Assembly (NCBI RefSeq): GCF_000963865.1
Contig: NZ_CP011071.1
Coordinates: forward strand, 872,501 to 936,500
Source of the DNA: Flagellimonas lutaonensis
GTDB taxonomy: Bacteria; Bacteroidota; Bacteroidia; Flavobacteriales; Flavobacteriaceae
DNA length: 64,000 nt
Reading direction: 5' to 3'
The position numbers and the translations under genes are program-made. Each line of letters starts with the position of its first letter. The stretch's first letter is position 1. Below, piece by piece: positions 44,687 through 53,988 of this stretch. Under the pieces are notes generated by a model that saw only the letters and a program-made list of their open reading frames with translations, searched no databases and was not told the DNA's origin.

Positions 44687-45962
44687 AAAAGATATTATTC
44701 ACAGTCTCAATGGTCTTGTCCAGATCCCCGTAGCTAAGGGCATCGTTTAAAAAGTAACTTTCAAAGGCCGAGGGGGGCAAATACACCCCTTGATCGAGCA
44801 TACCATGAAAGTATTTTTTGAACATATCGTTATTGCCCTTCGCAGAAGAGGCAAAATCGACTACGGGTTCGTCGGTAAAATGCACCGAAATCATACTACC
44901 AAAGCGGTTGATATGGTGGGCGATTCCCTTTTCGGTCAATACTTGGGCAATACCCTTGTGCAGGTATTCCGTTTTCTTTGCCAACCGTTCAAAAACTTCG
45001 GGGTTTTGGTCAATCGCTGTGAGCATGGCCAACCCAGCGGCCATCGCCAAGGGGTTACCACTCAACGTGCCTGCTTGGTAAACGGGCCCTTCGGGTGCCA
45101 AATGCGCCATTATCTCTGATCGCGCGGCAAAAGCCCCGACGGGCAATCCACCCCCGATGACCTTTCCAAACATCATAATATCGGCATCGATGCCCAGCGC
45201 CTCTTGGGCACCTCCCTTGGCCAATCGAAATCCGGTCATCACCTCATCAAAGAGCAATAGTATACCTTCTTGGGTGCAGAGCTCACGCAAGCCATGTATA
45301 AATACATCGGTTGGAATAATACACCCCATATTGCCTGCTACGGGCTCCAAAATAATGGCGGCAATCTCGCCCTGGTTGGCTTTGACAAGCTCTTTTACGC
45401 TATCCAAATCGTTGTAATGGGCCAATAGGGTGTCTTTGGCAGTGCCCTGGGTAACCCCGGGACTGTTGGGACTGCCAAAAGTGACCGCTCCACTGCCCGC
45501 CTGTATCAAAAAGGCATCGGAATGGCCGTGGTAACAACCCGCAAACTTGATGATCTTTTCTTTGCCGGTGTACCCCCGTGCCAACCGAACGGCGCTCATG
45601 CAGGCCTCGGTACCCGAGTTCACGAAACGTATCTTGTCTACGTTCGGCACCATATCAACCGCCAATTTGGCAAGCTCGGTCTCAATCTCGGTAGGAATGC
45701 CGAAAGAAGTGCCCTTTTTTGCCTTTTCGATGACCGCCCTGAGAACAGGTTCGTGGGCATGGCCAAACAACAAAGGGCCCCAAGAGGCGATATAGTCGAT
45801 GTATTTGTTACCATCTTCATCATAGAGGTAGGCACCTTTGGCCTCTTTGATAAAAATGGGTTCGCCACCTACGGCCTTGAACGCCCGAACGGGTGAATTC
45901 ACCCCACCGGGAATGTATTTTTTTGCCTCTGCAAACAGCGCACTGCTTCGTTGATATCGCAT
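44685..45962 (-). CDS. hemL: Glutamate-1-semialdehyde 2,1-aminomutase
   Basis: HemL converts glutamate-1-semialdehyde to 5-aminolevulinate with PLP, the entry step of haem biosynthesis by the C5 route. The 425-residue protein shows [18 protein letters not shown], the substrate-loop sequence [16 protein letters not shown], the PLP-contacting FDEVMTGFR, the PLP Lys in [17 protein letters not shown], and the [15 protein letters not shown] block. The start is ATG 45962; the TTG 24 bp upstream is rejected. Its neighbourhood beside a haem uptake operon (separate transcript, opposite strand) may be coincidental. Confidence 0.96.
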   Translation of the reverse strand: MRYQRSSALFAEAKKYIPGGVNSPVRAFKAVGGEPIFIKEAKGAYLYDEDGNKYIDYIASWGPLLFGHAHEPVLRAVIEKAKKGTSFGIPTEIETELAKLAVDMVPNVDKIRFVNSGTEACMSAVRLARGYTGKEKIIKFAGCYHGHSDAFLIQAGSGAVTFGSPNSPGVTQGTAKDTLLAHYNDLDSVKELVKANQGEIAAIILEPVAGNMGCIIPTDVFIHGLRELCTQEGILLLFDEVMTGFRLAKGGAQEALGIDADIMMFGKVIGGGLPVGAFAARSEIMAHLAPEGPVYQAGTLSGNPLAMAAGLAMLTAIDQNPEVFERLAKKTEYLHKGIAQVLTEKGIAHHINRFGSMISVHFTDEPVVDFASSAKGNNDMFKKYFHGMLDQGVYLPPSAFESYFLNDALSYGDLDKTIETVNNIF

Positions 45963-46060
45963 CAATCTTATTTTGGGTATTGTCAAGTTCTAGTGCGGTC
46001 GAGAATACTTTGAAAGTTTCGTGCTAAAAAGCATCTCTACTGCGCTCGATATTTTATTGC

Positions 46061-46909
46061 TTATTTCGTCTTCGGTCTTCGAATATTGAGCACTTGGCCC
46101 ACAGAAATGGTAGTGCCCTCTAAATTGTTAAGGCGCTTGATCTCATCAATCGAAATGGTATAGCGCTTGGAGATTCCGTAGAGGGTATCGCCTTTTTGAA
46201 CAATATGGGTAAATACCTCATACTCCTTTGGTTTGCGCACAACTTCCAATCCGCCCTTTACAACTTCCTCATCATATTTGTGCAAATCGTACTGTTCGAT
46301 CAAAGAAATAAGTTTTTGTGGATACTTTCTATCGGTAGCGTAACCGGCCTTTTTGAGTCCGTGTGCCCATCTTTTGTAATCATCCCTTCGGTAATTGAAG
46401 AGAAAGGCATAGCGCGAGCGGGAAGAAAGAAAAATACTGTGATCGCGAAACGAGAACATTGGATGGTTATATTTTCGAAAACACTCACCGCGCTCATCAT
46501 CATCGTGAAAATCATACTCACCCTGCCAACCAGTATGGCACTTGATACCAAAATGGTTGTTGGTCTTGCGGGTAAGCTCCCCCCTGCCCGAACCGCTTTC
46601 CAAAATGCCCTGCGCCAGGGTAATGCTCGCAGGTATGCCAAAGGCACGCATCTCATATTGCGCAATCTCAGCAAAGGTTTCAATGTATTCTCGTGTGGAG
46701 GCAATCGGAAATTTTACAAATCTACCGGGATCGGCGGGCATGGGGTACAGTACCGACTCATCGACCTTGGTCTTTTCAATGTTCTTGTTGGGGTTATGTA
46801 CCACCCTGGGCCGTGGTTCTTTTTCGGCTTTCTGAACCGTGCGCTTTTTTGTACCACAGCCGGTCAGCACCAACAATCCTAAAACGCCATACAATACTTG
46901 TGCTCTCAT
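46061..46909 (-). CDS. Lipoprotein glucosaminidase (GH73) with LysM
   Basis: The 282-residue lipoprotein (lipobox LVLTGC, Cys18) has a basic linker and then a GH73-type N-acetylglucosaminidase domain (about 70-215: IPASITLAQGILESGSGRGE with the catalytic Glu in ILESG, NNHFGIKCHTGW, KYNHPMFSFRDHSIFL, AHGLKKAGYATD). A C-terminal LysM follows (about 233-277: HIVQKGDTLYGISKRYTISI). It should hydrolyse peptidoglycan and contribute to wall turnover or daughter-cell separation. Its start overlaps the stop of the ACC deaminase-like gene by 4 bp, so translation is probably coupled. Confidence 0.9.
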   Translation of the reverse strand: MRAQVLYGVLGLLVLTGCGTKKRTVQKAEKEPRPRVVHNPNKNIEKTKVDESVLYPMPADPGRFVKFPIASTREYIETFAEIAQYEMRAFGIPASITLAQGILESGSGRGELTRKTNNHFGIKCHTGWQGEYDFHDDDERGECFRKYNHPMFSFRDHSIFLSSRSRYAFLFNYRRDDYKRWAHGLKKAGYATDRKYPQKLISLIEQYDLHKYDEEVVKGGLEVVRKPKEYEVFTHIVQKGDTLYGISKRYTISIDEIKRLNNLEGTTISVGQVLNIRRPKTK

Positions 46910-47811
46910 ATGTCGAGTAACGGCAACTTTTTCTTTTTTAGTACAAGGTTCATGCCTTTTATGCCTTGAAGGCCTCCCGTATGGATGGCCAGTATACGGC
47001 TTTCTCTTGTAATTTGACCCTTTTTAACCTGATCTAGAATACCGTACAACATCTTGCCGGTGTAGATGGGATCTAGGGGAATGCCCGTGCTTTTCTTAAA
47101 ATCATTGATGAAATCCACCAACTCGCGGGTCACCTTGGCATACCCCCCAAAATGATAATCTGTGATCAATCGCCAATTATCATTCGCGGCAAATTTACAA
47201 ATATCATCTTTCAAAAAATCGCCTTTTAGGGCCGGATAGCCCCAAACGGTCTGATTGGCACCGGCGGAATTGATAAGCCCGGCGATAGTGCCTCCGGTGC
47301 CGACAGCGCAACAAACAGCATCGAATTGGGTGTCGTCTTCAGAAAGAATCTCTAGGCAGCCCTTTACCGCCAGGGCATTCGTACCCCCTTCCGGAAGTGG
47401 ATAAAAATCGCCAAACTTGTTTTGCAAGGTCTTCAGAAAGAGTGGAGCAGACTTTTGGCGATAGGCTTCCCTTGTCACGAAATGTAAATGCATCCCAAAT
47501 TCTGAGGCCAATCGCAGTGTGGGGTTGTCTTTCCAACCTGTTTCCAGTTCTTCCCCCCTTATCACGCCGATGGTATTGAGCCCATTTTCCTTACCGGCAC
47601 AGGCCGTTGCCACGATGTGGTTCGAAAAGGCACCCCCAAAAGTGAGCAGCATAGAATGCCCTTCTTCTTTGGCCCTTTCAAGATTGTATTTCAGTTTACG
47701 GTACTTGTTGCCAGATATATAAGGGTGCAGTTCATCTTCGCGCTTTATACACAGCACAATACCCTGTTCGCGAAGTTCGGGCAGGTCAACTTGTTGGGTT
47801 CTACTTTTCAA
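46906..47811 (-). CDS. ACC deaminase / D-cysteine desulfhydrase-like PLP enzyme
   Basis: The 301-residue PLP enzyme of the tryptophan-synthase-beta fold has the PLP Lys in ISGNKYRKLKYNLE (about 33-46), the Gly-rich AVGTGGTIAGLI phosphate loop (about 168-179) and LTFGGAFSNHIVATA. Members deaminate 1-aminocyclopropane-1-carboxylate or desulfhydrate D-cysteine; the sequence alone does not decide. The final residues (LVLKKKKLPLLDI) overlap the next gene. It is upstream of the glucosaminidase in a two-gene unit; the functional link is unclear. Confidence 0.85.
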   Translation of the reverse strand: MKSRTQQVDLPELREQGIVLCIKREDELHPYISGNKYRKLKYNLERAKEEGHSMLLTFGGAFSNHIVATACAGKENGLNTIGVIRGEELETGWKDNPTLRLASEFGMHLHFVTREAYRQKSAPLFLKTLQNKFGDFYPLPEGGTNALAVKGCLEILSEDDTQFDAVCCAVGTGGTIAGLINSAGANQTVWGYPALKGDFLKDDICKFAANDNWRLITDYHFGGYAKVTRELVDFINDFKKSTGIPLDPIYTGKMLYGILDQVKKGQITRESRILAIHTGGLQGIKGMNLVLKKKKLPLLDI

Positions 47812-47823
47812 AAATGGTATGAC

Positions 47824-48153
47824 TTATCGGAAAAGATAGTCTAAAAATCCGAAGGTCTTTCGGGTTGCAATATAGTTTGGATCGTGCTCATTGGCATATG
47901 CCTCGCGTTCAAAACTGATGTTCTGGTAGGCACGGTAGCTATTTAGGTAAAGTACTGTGCGCAGCATCCATTCGGCCACATATAACATATAAAAAGGAAG
48001 CACGAATAGCTCTTGCTGCTGCTTAAGGTGAATGCGCTCGTGGTTAATGAGAACCGCATCTGTTTTGTGATGGCATTCTTTCACAATGATGAAGGGCCAA
48101 AGAGAGAGCCCCACATAGTTTTTATAGAAGAAATGTCGAAAGACTACGACCAT
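47824..48153 (-). CDS. Small membrane protein with HExxH motif
   Basis: The 109-residue protein has a hydrophobic N-terminus (YVGLSLWPFIIVK), then LINHERIHLKQQQEL (HExxH, about 37-51), a membrane segment (FVLPFYMLYVAEWMLR, about 50-66) and SFEREAYANEHDP, whose Glu could be a third zinc ligand. The layout matches tiny gluzincin-like or M56-like putative peptidases seen next to unrelated genes in Flavobacteriia. Activity is untested as far as I know. It lies 12 bp upstream of the ACC deaminase-like gene on the same strand. Confidence 0.65.
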   Translation of the reverse strand: MVVVFRHFFYKNYVGLSLWPFIIVKECHHKTDAVLINHERIHLKQQQELFVLPFYMLYVAEWMLRTVLYLNSYRAYQNISFEREAYANEHDPNYIATRKTFGFLDYLFR

Positions 48154-48299
48154 ATTTTTCTCATACGATACCTAACAAATATAACAGGATTCCCTTTTAA
48201 ATGTTAAAAAACAAGATGTACGGTTTAGATATTGGGTAAAAGGCAGGTTCGAAATGATTGGAATTCGGTAATTTTAGGGGAACAAAAACAGATCCGGTA

Positions 48300-48464
48300 T
48301 TGGCAAAAAAGATACTACCGCTTGAAGAAGGCGACTATTACCTTTCAGAAGAGGGCTACAAAGTCTTTACCGAACAGTACCTTTTGAAACGTGGTTATTG
48401 TTGTGAGAGTGGGTGTCGGCATTGTCCGTACGGATTCGACAAAAAAACGGGTTTACACCGCTAA
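48300..48464 (+). CDS. DUF5522-family small Cys-rich protein
   Basis: The 54-residue protein contains EEGDYYLSEEGYKVFTEQYL and RGYCCESGCRHCPYGFDKK, the DUF5522 pattern with four conserved Cys. The Cys arrangement suggests metal or Fe-S binding. There is no ATG; the frame opens at 48258 after a stop. TTG 48300 is chosen because family members begin just before the acidic EEGDYY segment. TTG 48258 would add 14 residues of unusual sequence. Role unknown. Confidence 0.75.
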   Translation: MAKKILPLEEGDYYLSEEGYKVFTEQYLLKRGYCCESGCRHCPYGFDKKTGLHR

Positions 48465-48532
48465 AACTGGGCTTTTCGGCACAATATTTGATGTATTTTA
48501 AGAGAAATGCGGTTTAACTCAAAAAAATTGAT

Positions 48533-49120
48533 ATGAAAACATTCAAAGCTTTTGCACTTCCACTGCTTGCCCTGTTTTTTTTAAGCTCATGCGTTTCAGT
48601 ACGCGTGGTGGCCGATTACGATAGGGAGGTAGATTTCAAAGATTATAAAACCTATGCCTTTTACAAAACGGGTATTGACAAGGCCCAAATCTCCGATCTT
48701 GACAAACGGCGCATTCTAAAGGCTATCGAGGCAGAGATGGGTGCAAAGGGCTTTGTTAAATCGCAAAATCCCGACATTTTGGTCAGTATTTTCACCAAAG
48801 AAAGGGAACAAGTGGATGTTTACAACAACAACTTCGGCTGGGGCTGGGGCTGGGGTTGGGGTGGCTGGTACAATCCATGGGTCTGGGGTCCTGGCTGGGG
48901 CTGGGGCGGTGCCTGGGGGCCTAATGTATCGACCAGAACCCAAGGCTCACTCTACATAGACCTTATAGATGCGGAAACCAAACAGCTTGTTTGGCAAGGG
49001 CGTGGCGTAGGCACGCTGAACAACACCTCAAATGTTGAGAAAAAAGAAGAGCGCATTCGTGAGTTTGTCTCACAAATCCTTGAAAAATATCCGCCTATAC
49101 AAGAACTTGCCGCAAACTAA
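48533..49120 (+). CDS. DUF4136 lipoprotein with Gly-Trp-rich insert
   Basis: The 195-residue lipoprotein has a lipobox (LSSC, Cys20), then VVADYDREVDFKDYKTYAFY (DUF4136 start) and VKSQNPDILVSIFTKEREQV. A Gly-Trp tract follows (about 100-127: NNFGWGWGWGWGGWYNPW, WGPGWGWGGAWGP), then TQGSLYIDLIDAETKQLVWQ and a helical end. DUF4136 proteins are envelope lipoproteins of unknown function. The GW tract is a common but variable insert in this family. A terminator follows at 49205. Confidence 0.85.
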   Translation: MKTFKAFALPLLALFFLSSCVSVRVVADYDREVDFKDYKTYAFYKTGIDKAQISDLDKRRILKAIEAEMGAKGFVKSQNPDILVSIFTKEREQVDVYNNNFGWGWGWGWGGWYNPWVWGPGWGWGGAWGPNVSTRTQGSLYIDLIDAETKQLVWQGRGVGTLNNTSNVEKKEERIREFVSQILEKYPPIQELAAN

Positions 49121-49204
49121 AAAAAATTCGAACGAAAGGGCCGCATGATCAAAATGAGTGTTTATTGTAGTAGTTGTTAAGGGTGGTCATTTCGTTTCTG
49201 AAAG

Positions 49205-49240
49205 GCCTTTCCGTTCACAAGAGCGGAAAGGCTTTTTTGT
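49205..49240 (+). terminator. Rho-independent terminator of the DUF4136 gene
   Basis: Stem GCCTTTCCG/CGGAAAGGC (9 bp) with a 10-nt loop, then six T. Confidence 0.85.
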
Positions 49241-49330
49241 TTTTTCGCGGCACTCGAGCGACATATTTTTTGAATAAGCCTTAATGGCATGGAATATCGA
49301 TTTTTTGTAATTTTATAAGGATTTTTTTTG

Positions 49331-49798
49331 ATGGAATACCACTTGGCCCAAGCGAACATCGCACTTTTTAAAGCTCCGTTGACAGACCCGGTGATGAAAG
49401 AGTTTGTTGACTTTTTAGAACCCGTCAACCGCTTTGCCGAAGAAAGCAAGGGCTTTATATGGAGGCTAAAGGATGAGCAGGGCCGTTCGGCATCCTATAT
49501 CGAGTCGCCCTTCAAAGATGATATGATGGCCGTCAACATCAGTGTACGGGAAGATTTACCGTCGTTCAAAGATTTTGTCTATGGAAGCGTGCACAGCTAT
49601 TTTCTGCGAAACAAGAAAAAGTGGTTTGACCTAAAGGGTACTTCGTTGTTCGTGTTATGGTGGTTGCCAAAAGGCGAGCTTCCCACTTTGGAAATGGCCA
49701 AGGAGAAATTGGATGCCCTCGAAGCGAACGGCGCATCGCCGTCGGCTTTTACCCTGCGGGAGTTCTTTGACCCAACTGGCAAAAAGATCGATGTTTGA
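49331..49798 (+). CDS. DUF3291-family protein
   Basis: The 155-residue soluble protein starts EYHLAQANIALFKAPLTDPV and includes PVNRFAEESKGFIWRL, WFDLKGTSLFVLWWLPKGEL and PTLEMAKEKLDAL, the DUF3291 pattern (a ferredoxin-like dimeric alpha-beta barrel fold, distantly related to monooxygenases). ATG 49331 is preferred over TTG 49328. It lies 46 bp upstream of the aromatic amino acid hydroxylase gene, on the same strand. Confidence 0.75.
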   Translation: MEYHLAQANIALFKAPLTDPVMKEFVDFLEPVNRFAEESKGFIWRLKDEQGRSASYIESPFKDDMMAVNISVREDLPSFKDFVYGSVHSYFLRNKKKWFDLKGTSLFVLWWLPKGELPTLEMAKEKLDALEANGASPSAFTLREFFDPTGKKIDV

Positions 49799-49844
49799 AC
49801 AACCCAAGCAAAAGCAGTGGGCCATGTGATATAAAAGTAGTACG

Positions 49845-51608
49845 ATGAAAGAGCAGGCATACGAAAGCAATCCGATACTTGACAAACTGCCCAAACACCT
49901 ACGGCAGTACATCAAACCACAAAACTACGATGAATACTCGCCCATAGACCAGGCCGTATGGCGGTACGTGATGCGCAAGAACGTCGATTACCTAAGCAAA
50001 GTGGCGCATGAGTCATATGTTGAGGGCTTGAAAAAGACGGGCATATCGATTGACCATATACCCAATATGTATGGCATGAACCGCATTTTAAAGGAAATCG
50101 GTTGGGCGGCCGTAGCGGTAGATGGGTTTATTCCCCCGGCAGCCTTTATGGAGTTTCAGGCCTACAATGTGCTCGTTATTGCCTCTGACATCCGGCAATT
50201 GGAAAATATTGAATACACCCCAGCCCCAGACATCATCCATGAGGGGGCAGGCCATGCACCCATTATCGCCAACCCCGAATATGCCGAATACCTACGGCGC
50301 TTTGGCGAAATCGGCTCAAAGGCCATTTCGAGTGCCAAAGATCATGAACTGTACGAAGCAGTGCGCCATTTGAGCATTATCAAAGAGGCCGATGGCACTC
50401 CACATAAAGAAATTGAGGAAGCCGAAAGGCACATTGAAGAACTGCAACAGAACATGGGTGAACCCAGCGAAATGGCCCTTATTCGAAACCTGCATTGGTG
50501 GACGGTGGAATACGGACTAATTGGGTCTATCAACAACCCAAAAATTTACGGAGCAGGTTTATTGTCCTCTATCGGCGAGAGCAGTTGGTGCATGACCGAT
50601 AAAGTGAAGAAAATACCATACTCACTTGAAGCGGCCCATACCGAGTTCGACATTACCAAACCGCAGCCGCAGCTTTTCGTAACGCCCGATTTTGCGTTCT
50701 TGAGCCAAGTATTGGAAGATTTTGCCGACACCATGGCCCTACGCCGTGGCGGACTCGATGGCATACAAAAATTAATTGACTCCAAAGAGTTGGGCACCAT
50801 TGAACTAAGTACCGGCCTACAGATTTCAGGCAACTTTGAAAAGGTAATCGCCCACAATGGCAAACCCGTTTATGTGCAAACCACCGGGCCAACCGCACTG
50901 GCCTATCGCGAAAAAGAACTCATCGGCCACGGCATCGAGAAACACACCGACGGATTTGGCACCCCGATCGGCAAACTTAAGGGCATCAATTTGGCCATTG
51001 AAGATATGGGGCCGCGTGACCTGAAGGCTTACAATATCTACGAAGGCGAGACTATTACGCTCGAGTTCGAGGGCGATATCAAAATTTCCGGTAAAATCAT
51101 TACCGGCACCCGAAACCTGCAGGGCAAGATACTGCTCATCACCTTTGAGAATTGCAAAGTGACCCACGGCGGCAAGGTCATTTTCGAATCAAATACCGGC
51201 ACCTATAGCATGGCCGTTGGCCAAGAGGTGATCTCGGCCTTTCATGGCCCTGCCGATGTGGGCAGTTTTAATCTGGTGACCCACGAACTTTCAGAAACGA
51301 CCATCAAAAAACCGAAAACGAAAGAGCGCCTACGTTTAGAGACCCTGTACCAACGTATTCGCGAATGGCGCGAAGGGGTAGACACCACCATTTCTCGGCG
51401 CAAGGTATTCCAAGAACTAAAAGAAAAGCATCCGAACGACTGGTTGTTGTCCGTTGAGCTTTATGAGTTGGCATGCAAGGATGGCAATAAAGAGCTTGCC
51501 AGAAATATTATCCAGCATCTAGAAACGGTGAAGCAACATAACCCCAAAGTGGGCCACTTGATCGATGATGGCATTGCCTTGGTTGACAATGAATTTGTCA
51601 AGGCATGA
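49845..51608 (+). CDS. Aromatic amino acid hydroxylase (PheOH-like) with C-terminal extension
   Basis: The N-terminal half (about 40-325 of 587 residues) is a biopterin- and iron-dependent aromatic amino acid hydroxylase. Iron ligands are visible as the two His in DIIHEGAGHAP (about 130-140) and the Glu in WWTVEYGLIG (about 215). It most likely turns phenylalanine into tyrosine. The remaining roughly 250 residues (from about 330) form a beta-rich segment (YEGETITLEFEGDIKISGKI, LITFENCKVTHGGKVIFESN) and a helical end, and do not match the short bacterial PhhA. Its 3' end overlaps the convergent M61-like gene by 11 bp. Confidence 0.92.
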   Translation: MKEQAYESNPILDKLPKHLRQYIKPQNYDEYSPIDQAVWRYVMRKNVDYLSKVAHESYVEGLKKTGISIDHIPNMYGMNRILKEIGWAAVAVDGFIPPAAFMEFQAYNVLVIASDIRQLENIEYTPAPDIIHEGAGHAPIIANPEYAEYLRRFGEIGSKAISSAKDHELYEAVRHLSIIKEADGTPHKEIEEAERHIEELQQNMGEPSEMALIRNLHWWTVEYGLIGSINNPKIYGAGLLSSIGESSWCMTDKVKKIPYSLEAAHTEFDITKPQPQLFVTPDFAFLSQVLEDFADTMALRRGGLDGIQKLIDSKELGTIELSTGLQISGNFEKVIAHNGKPVYVQTTGPTALAYREKELIGHGIEKHTDGFGTPIGKLKGINLAIEDMGPRDLKAYNIYEGETITLEFEGDIKISGKIITGTRNLQGKILLITFENCKVTHGGKVIFESNTGTYSMAVGQEVISAFHGPADVGSFNLVTHELSETTIKKPKTKERLRLETLYQRIREWREGVDTTISRRKVFQELKEKHPNDWLLSVELYELACKDGNKELARNIIQHLETVKQHNPKVGHLIDDGIALVDNEFVKA

Positions 51609-53283
51609 GTAAGCTTTGGTTCTTCGGCGAGTTTAGCAATGTTGGCACAAGGGCTGTTTTTACAGGATAAAATGAAATATCGATTTCATTGCCATTTCTC
51701 AGAACCCCCAACTCAATAGGTTTGGCCACATTACCATAATGAATGCTTCTTGAATATAACCGATCGCCTGCAATTAGGCCCGCTTTTTCAGCGTTGCTTC
51801 CCTTGATGACCGAAACAACTTCCTTCCTATCATCAGATAGTTCAAAACCCATTTCGAACAATTGGGTCTCCCTTTCAAAATCTAATCCCAATTCATCAAA
51901 AAAATCAGCCAAGGGTAACGGCCTACCCTGTACAATGTGGATCTCGAAAAAAGTGTTGAAATCCTTGCCCAAATATTTTCCCATTACCTGTAAAAAGTAA
52001 TCGTGGGTCAGCTTTTGGCCCTTTTTAGTAGCATCTTTCAAGATTTGTCGCATGACATCATCGAGGCTTTGTCTATTATCGGTCTGCTTTTGGATTTTCT
52101 GGTCTAAAATAAAAGCGAAAAGTGCCCCCCGATAATAGGGCAGCTTGCTATACTCCCTATTGCCCCAAAAATTATCATAATTGATTTCTGAATTGGGCGC
52201 TTCGAATACCGGGGAAGAAAACAGGTTTCGAATTGTCTTATTCATTGAATCGATAAAGTAAGAAGCCCCCAAACCGTTGATGTTGTTCTTGGCGATGTTC
52301 TTGAAGGCATAATACTCAGTAAAGCCCTCACTGAACCAATACTGTTCTTCTTCATTATCATTTTTAATGGTATGTCCGATCCAATTGTGCATAAGCTCAT
52401 GGTTGAACAGGTACACCAATTGTTCGATATCTGCAAACTCGTTGTTCGATATAGAAGTTGCGAACGAATTGGTGAGCCCCGTACCTTGAAAACTGCTTCC
52501 ATTTTCCTGTGGAAAGGGCTGCATGGTCACTGTAAAGTATTCTTGGGAATGGTCGTTCCAAAAATCACGTTGGCACTGCAATGTCTGCTTTAAAACATGC
52601 ATCACGGAATCTTCTTGAAAGGGAATCCACTCGCCCCTAGTGGCCAAACTGATTGCATTGCCCTTGATTTCATCTTTATGTACCCTAAAGTCGCCTCCCA
52701 CAAAAATGGCATTGCCAAACTCTTCCCATAAGACATTCTCAAGCAATTGTTCCCTTTGTTGGCTACCAAAACTGTTGTGTATGACATCTTTTTCAGAAAA
52801 GCCCCTCCAAGAAATGGAAATATCAACAGTGTCTTTTTCCATTTTGGGCACCATAAAGAGGTTGTGCGAAAACACATGAAAATAAGCAGGCTGTATAATG
52901 GGGCGGTAAACTTCGCGTGTCGAAATGGGATGGTCGAAATCTTGTTTGAGCACATACTCAAATCGAATCGAATCCAAATCTTTGGGATGTTTTATTAAAA
53001 ACCAGCCACTATCCCGATTCTGCTCAATCTCACCTATTGCATTCAGCAACTTGGTGCTTTCGACAACGTCATGAAGGTTTTTCTCTCCCCAAACCTGGTC
53101 ATTGAACTCCAAAATGGTTTTGCCCGAAGAATCAGCGGCAAAGCGCATCTGCACCAACAGCTTTGGTGCACTGTTTTCAAATAATGGTGAAACCATGTAA
53201 GCCACATCTGGTTTGGACTCCTTGGCACAATTCAGCAGTGCGGCCGACAAAAGGAAAACAAGCATTTTTTTATGCATGTTCAT
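51598..53283 (-). CDS. M61/M1-like lipoprotein peptidase with PDZ domain
   Basis: The 561-residue product starts at ATG 53283 with a signal sequence ending in an unusual lipobox (LLNC, Cys19). The catalytic zinc motif NHELMHNWIGH lies near residue 300, followed about 20 residues later by WFSEGFTEYYAF with the third ligand Glu, the gluzincin pattern of M61 glycyl aminopeptidases. A PDZ-like domain closes the protein (about 475-545: VVSVIKGSNAEKAGLIAGDR). The longer N-terminus to 53331 lacks a signal and is rejected. Its 3' end overlaps the hydroxylase gene tail to tail by 11 bp. It lies 44 bp downstream of the DUF4230 gene. Confidence 0.82.
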   Translation of the reverse strand: MNMHKKMLVFLLSAALLNCAKESKPDVAYMVSPLFENSAPKLLVQMRFAADSSGKTILEFNDQVWGEKNLHDVVESTKLLNAIGEIEQNRDSGWFLIKHPKDLDSIRFEYVLKQDFDHPISTREVYRPIIQPAYFHVFSHNLFMVPKMEKDTVDISISWRGFSEKDVIHNSFGSQQREQLLENVLWEEFGNAIFVGGDFRVHKDEIKGNAISLATRGEWIPFQEDSVMHVLKQTLQCQRDFWNDHSQEYFTVTMQPFPQENGSSFQGTGLTNSFATSISNNEFADIEQLVYLFNHELMHNWIGHTIKNDNEEEQYWFSEGFTEYYAFKNIAKNNINGLGASYFIDSMNKTIRNLFSSPVFEAPNSEINYDNFWGNREYSKLPYYRGALFAFILDQKIQKQTDNRQSLDDVMRQILKDATKKGQKLTHDYFLQVMGKYLGKDFNTFFEIHIVQGRPLPLADFFDELGLDFERETQLFEMGFELSDDRKEVVSVIKGSNAEKAGLIAGDRLYSRSIHYGNVAKPIELGVLRNGNEIDISFYPVKTALVPTLLNSPKNQSLLMP

Positions 53284-53327
53284 TGATTTTTGCAATAAGG
53301 ACGACAAAGAAGGAACAATGTGACAGA

Positions 53328-53951
53328 TCAATCTTTAAAAATGTCCAAATCGTCTTGATCAGTCACTGGAGTTTGGTCATGGACCAACGTCCACCCCATA
53401 CTGTTGGTCAGCACCAGCAACTTAGAGAGTTCAGAGACCAGACGGTTCTCAGCGTTTGACATCAGGTTGGATGCCTTTATCTTTTTGAGCAATGAAACAT
53501 TGACAGTTCGTTTAATGGCATTGTAATCATCGGCCTCAAATGGGTTGAGGTAATCCGCAGAAACATCATAATATTCAAAATCGGGATTGATCTTGATCTC
53601 AGGTTCGGGAACATTTTTGATGGTCAACGTTTTGCTTTCCGCATCGACCTCAAAATCTATTTTTGAAAGGTCGTAGACCACCGTTACCTCGGCATTTACG
53701 ACCACCAATGCCTTTTTGTCGGCGGTGACCAATGGTCCAAACAACTCTTTGGAATCAGCGTAGCTGTAGACCTCGGCAAAGTGCCCCTCGGTCACGATCA
53801 GTTTGCTGACATTCTCGATCTGCTGTTGAATGAGCATTGAGTTTTCTCTCAGGATTTTCTTCTGCTCATTGTCATCAGCGCATGATTTGTAGATCAAGAC
53901 CCCGGCGAGGGCGAGAATGGCTCCAACGAGTATTTTTTTCATAGGCGTCAT
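53328..53951 (-). CDS. DUF4230-family membrane-anchored protein
   Basis: The 207-residue product has an N-terminal signal-anchor (MKKILVGAILALAGVLIY, about 4-21) and a periplasmic beta-rich domain: EVYSYADSKELFGPLVTADK, ALVVVNAEVTVVYDLSKIDF, LTIKNVPEPEIKINPDFEYY, then a helical end. DUF4230 proteins are widespread and uncharacterised. ATG 53951 and the internal ATG three codons later are both possible. It lies between alaS and the peptidase gene on the same strand. Confidence 0.82.
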   Translation of the reverse strand: MTPMKKILVGAILALAGVLIYKSCADDNEQKKILRENSMLIQQQIENVSKLIVTEGHFAEVYSYADSKELFGPLVTADKKALVVVNAEVTVVYDLSKIDFEVDAESKTLTIKNVPEPEIKINPDFEYYDVSADYLNPFEADDYNAIKRTVNVSLLKKIKASNLMSNAENRLVSELSKLLVLTNSMGWTLVHDQTPVTDQDDLDIFKD

Positions 53952-53988
53952 TTTAGCTCTGCCCCTCCTTGGTCATTGAGGGGAGCTA

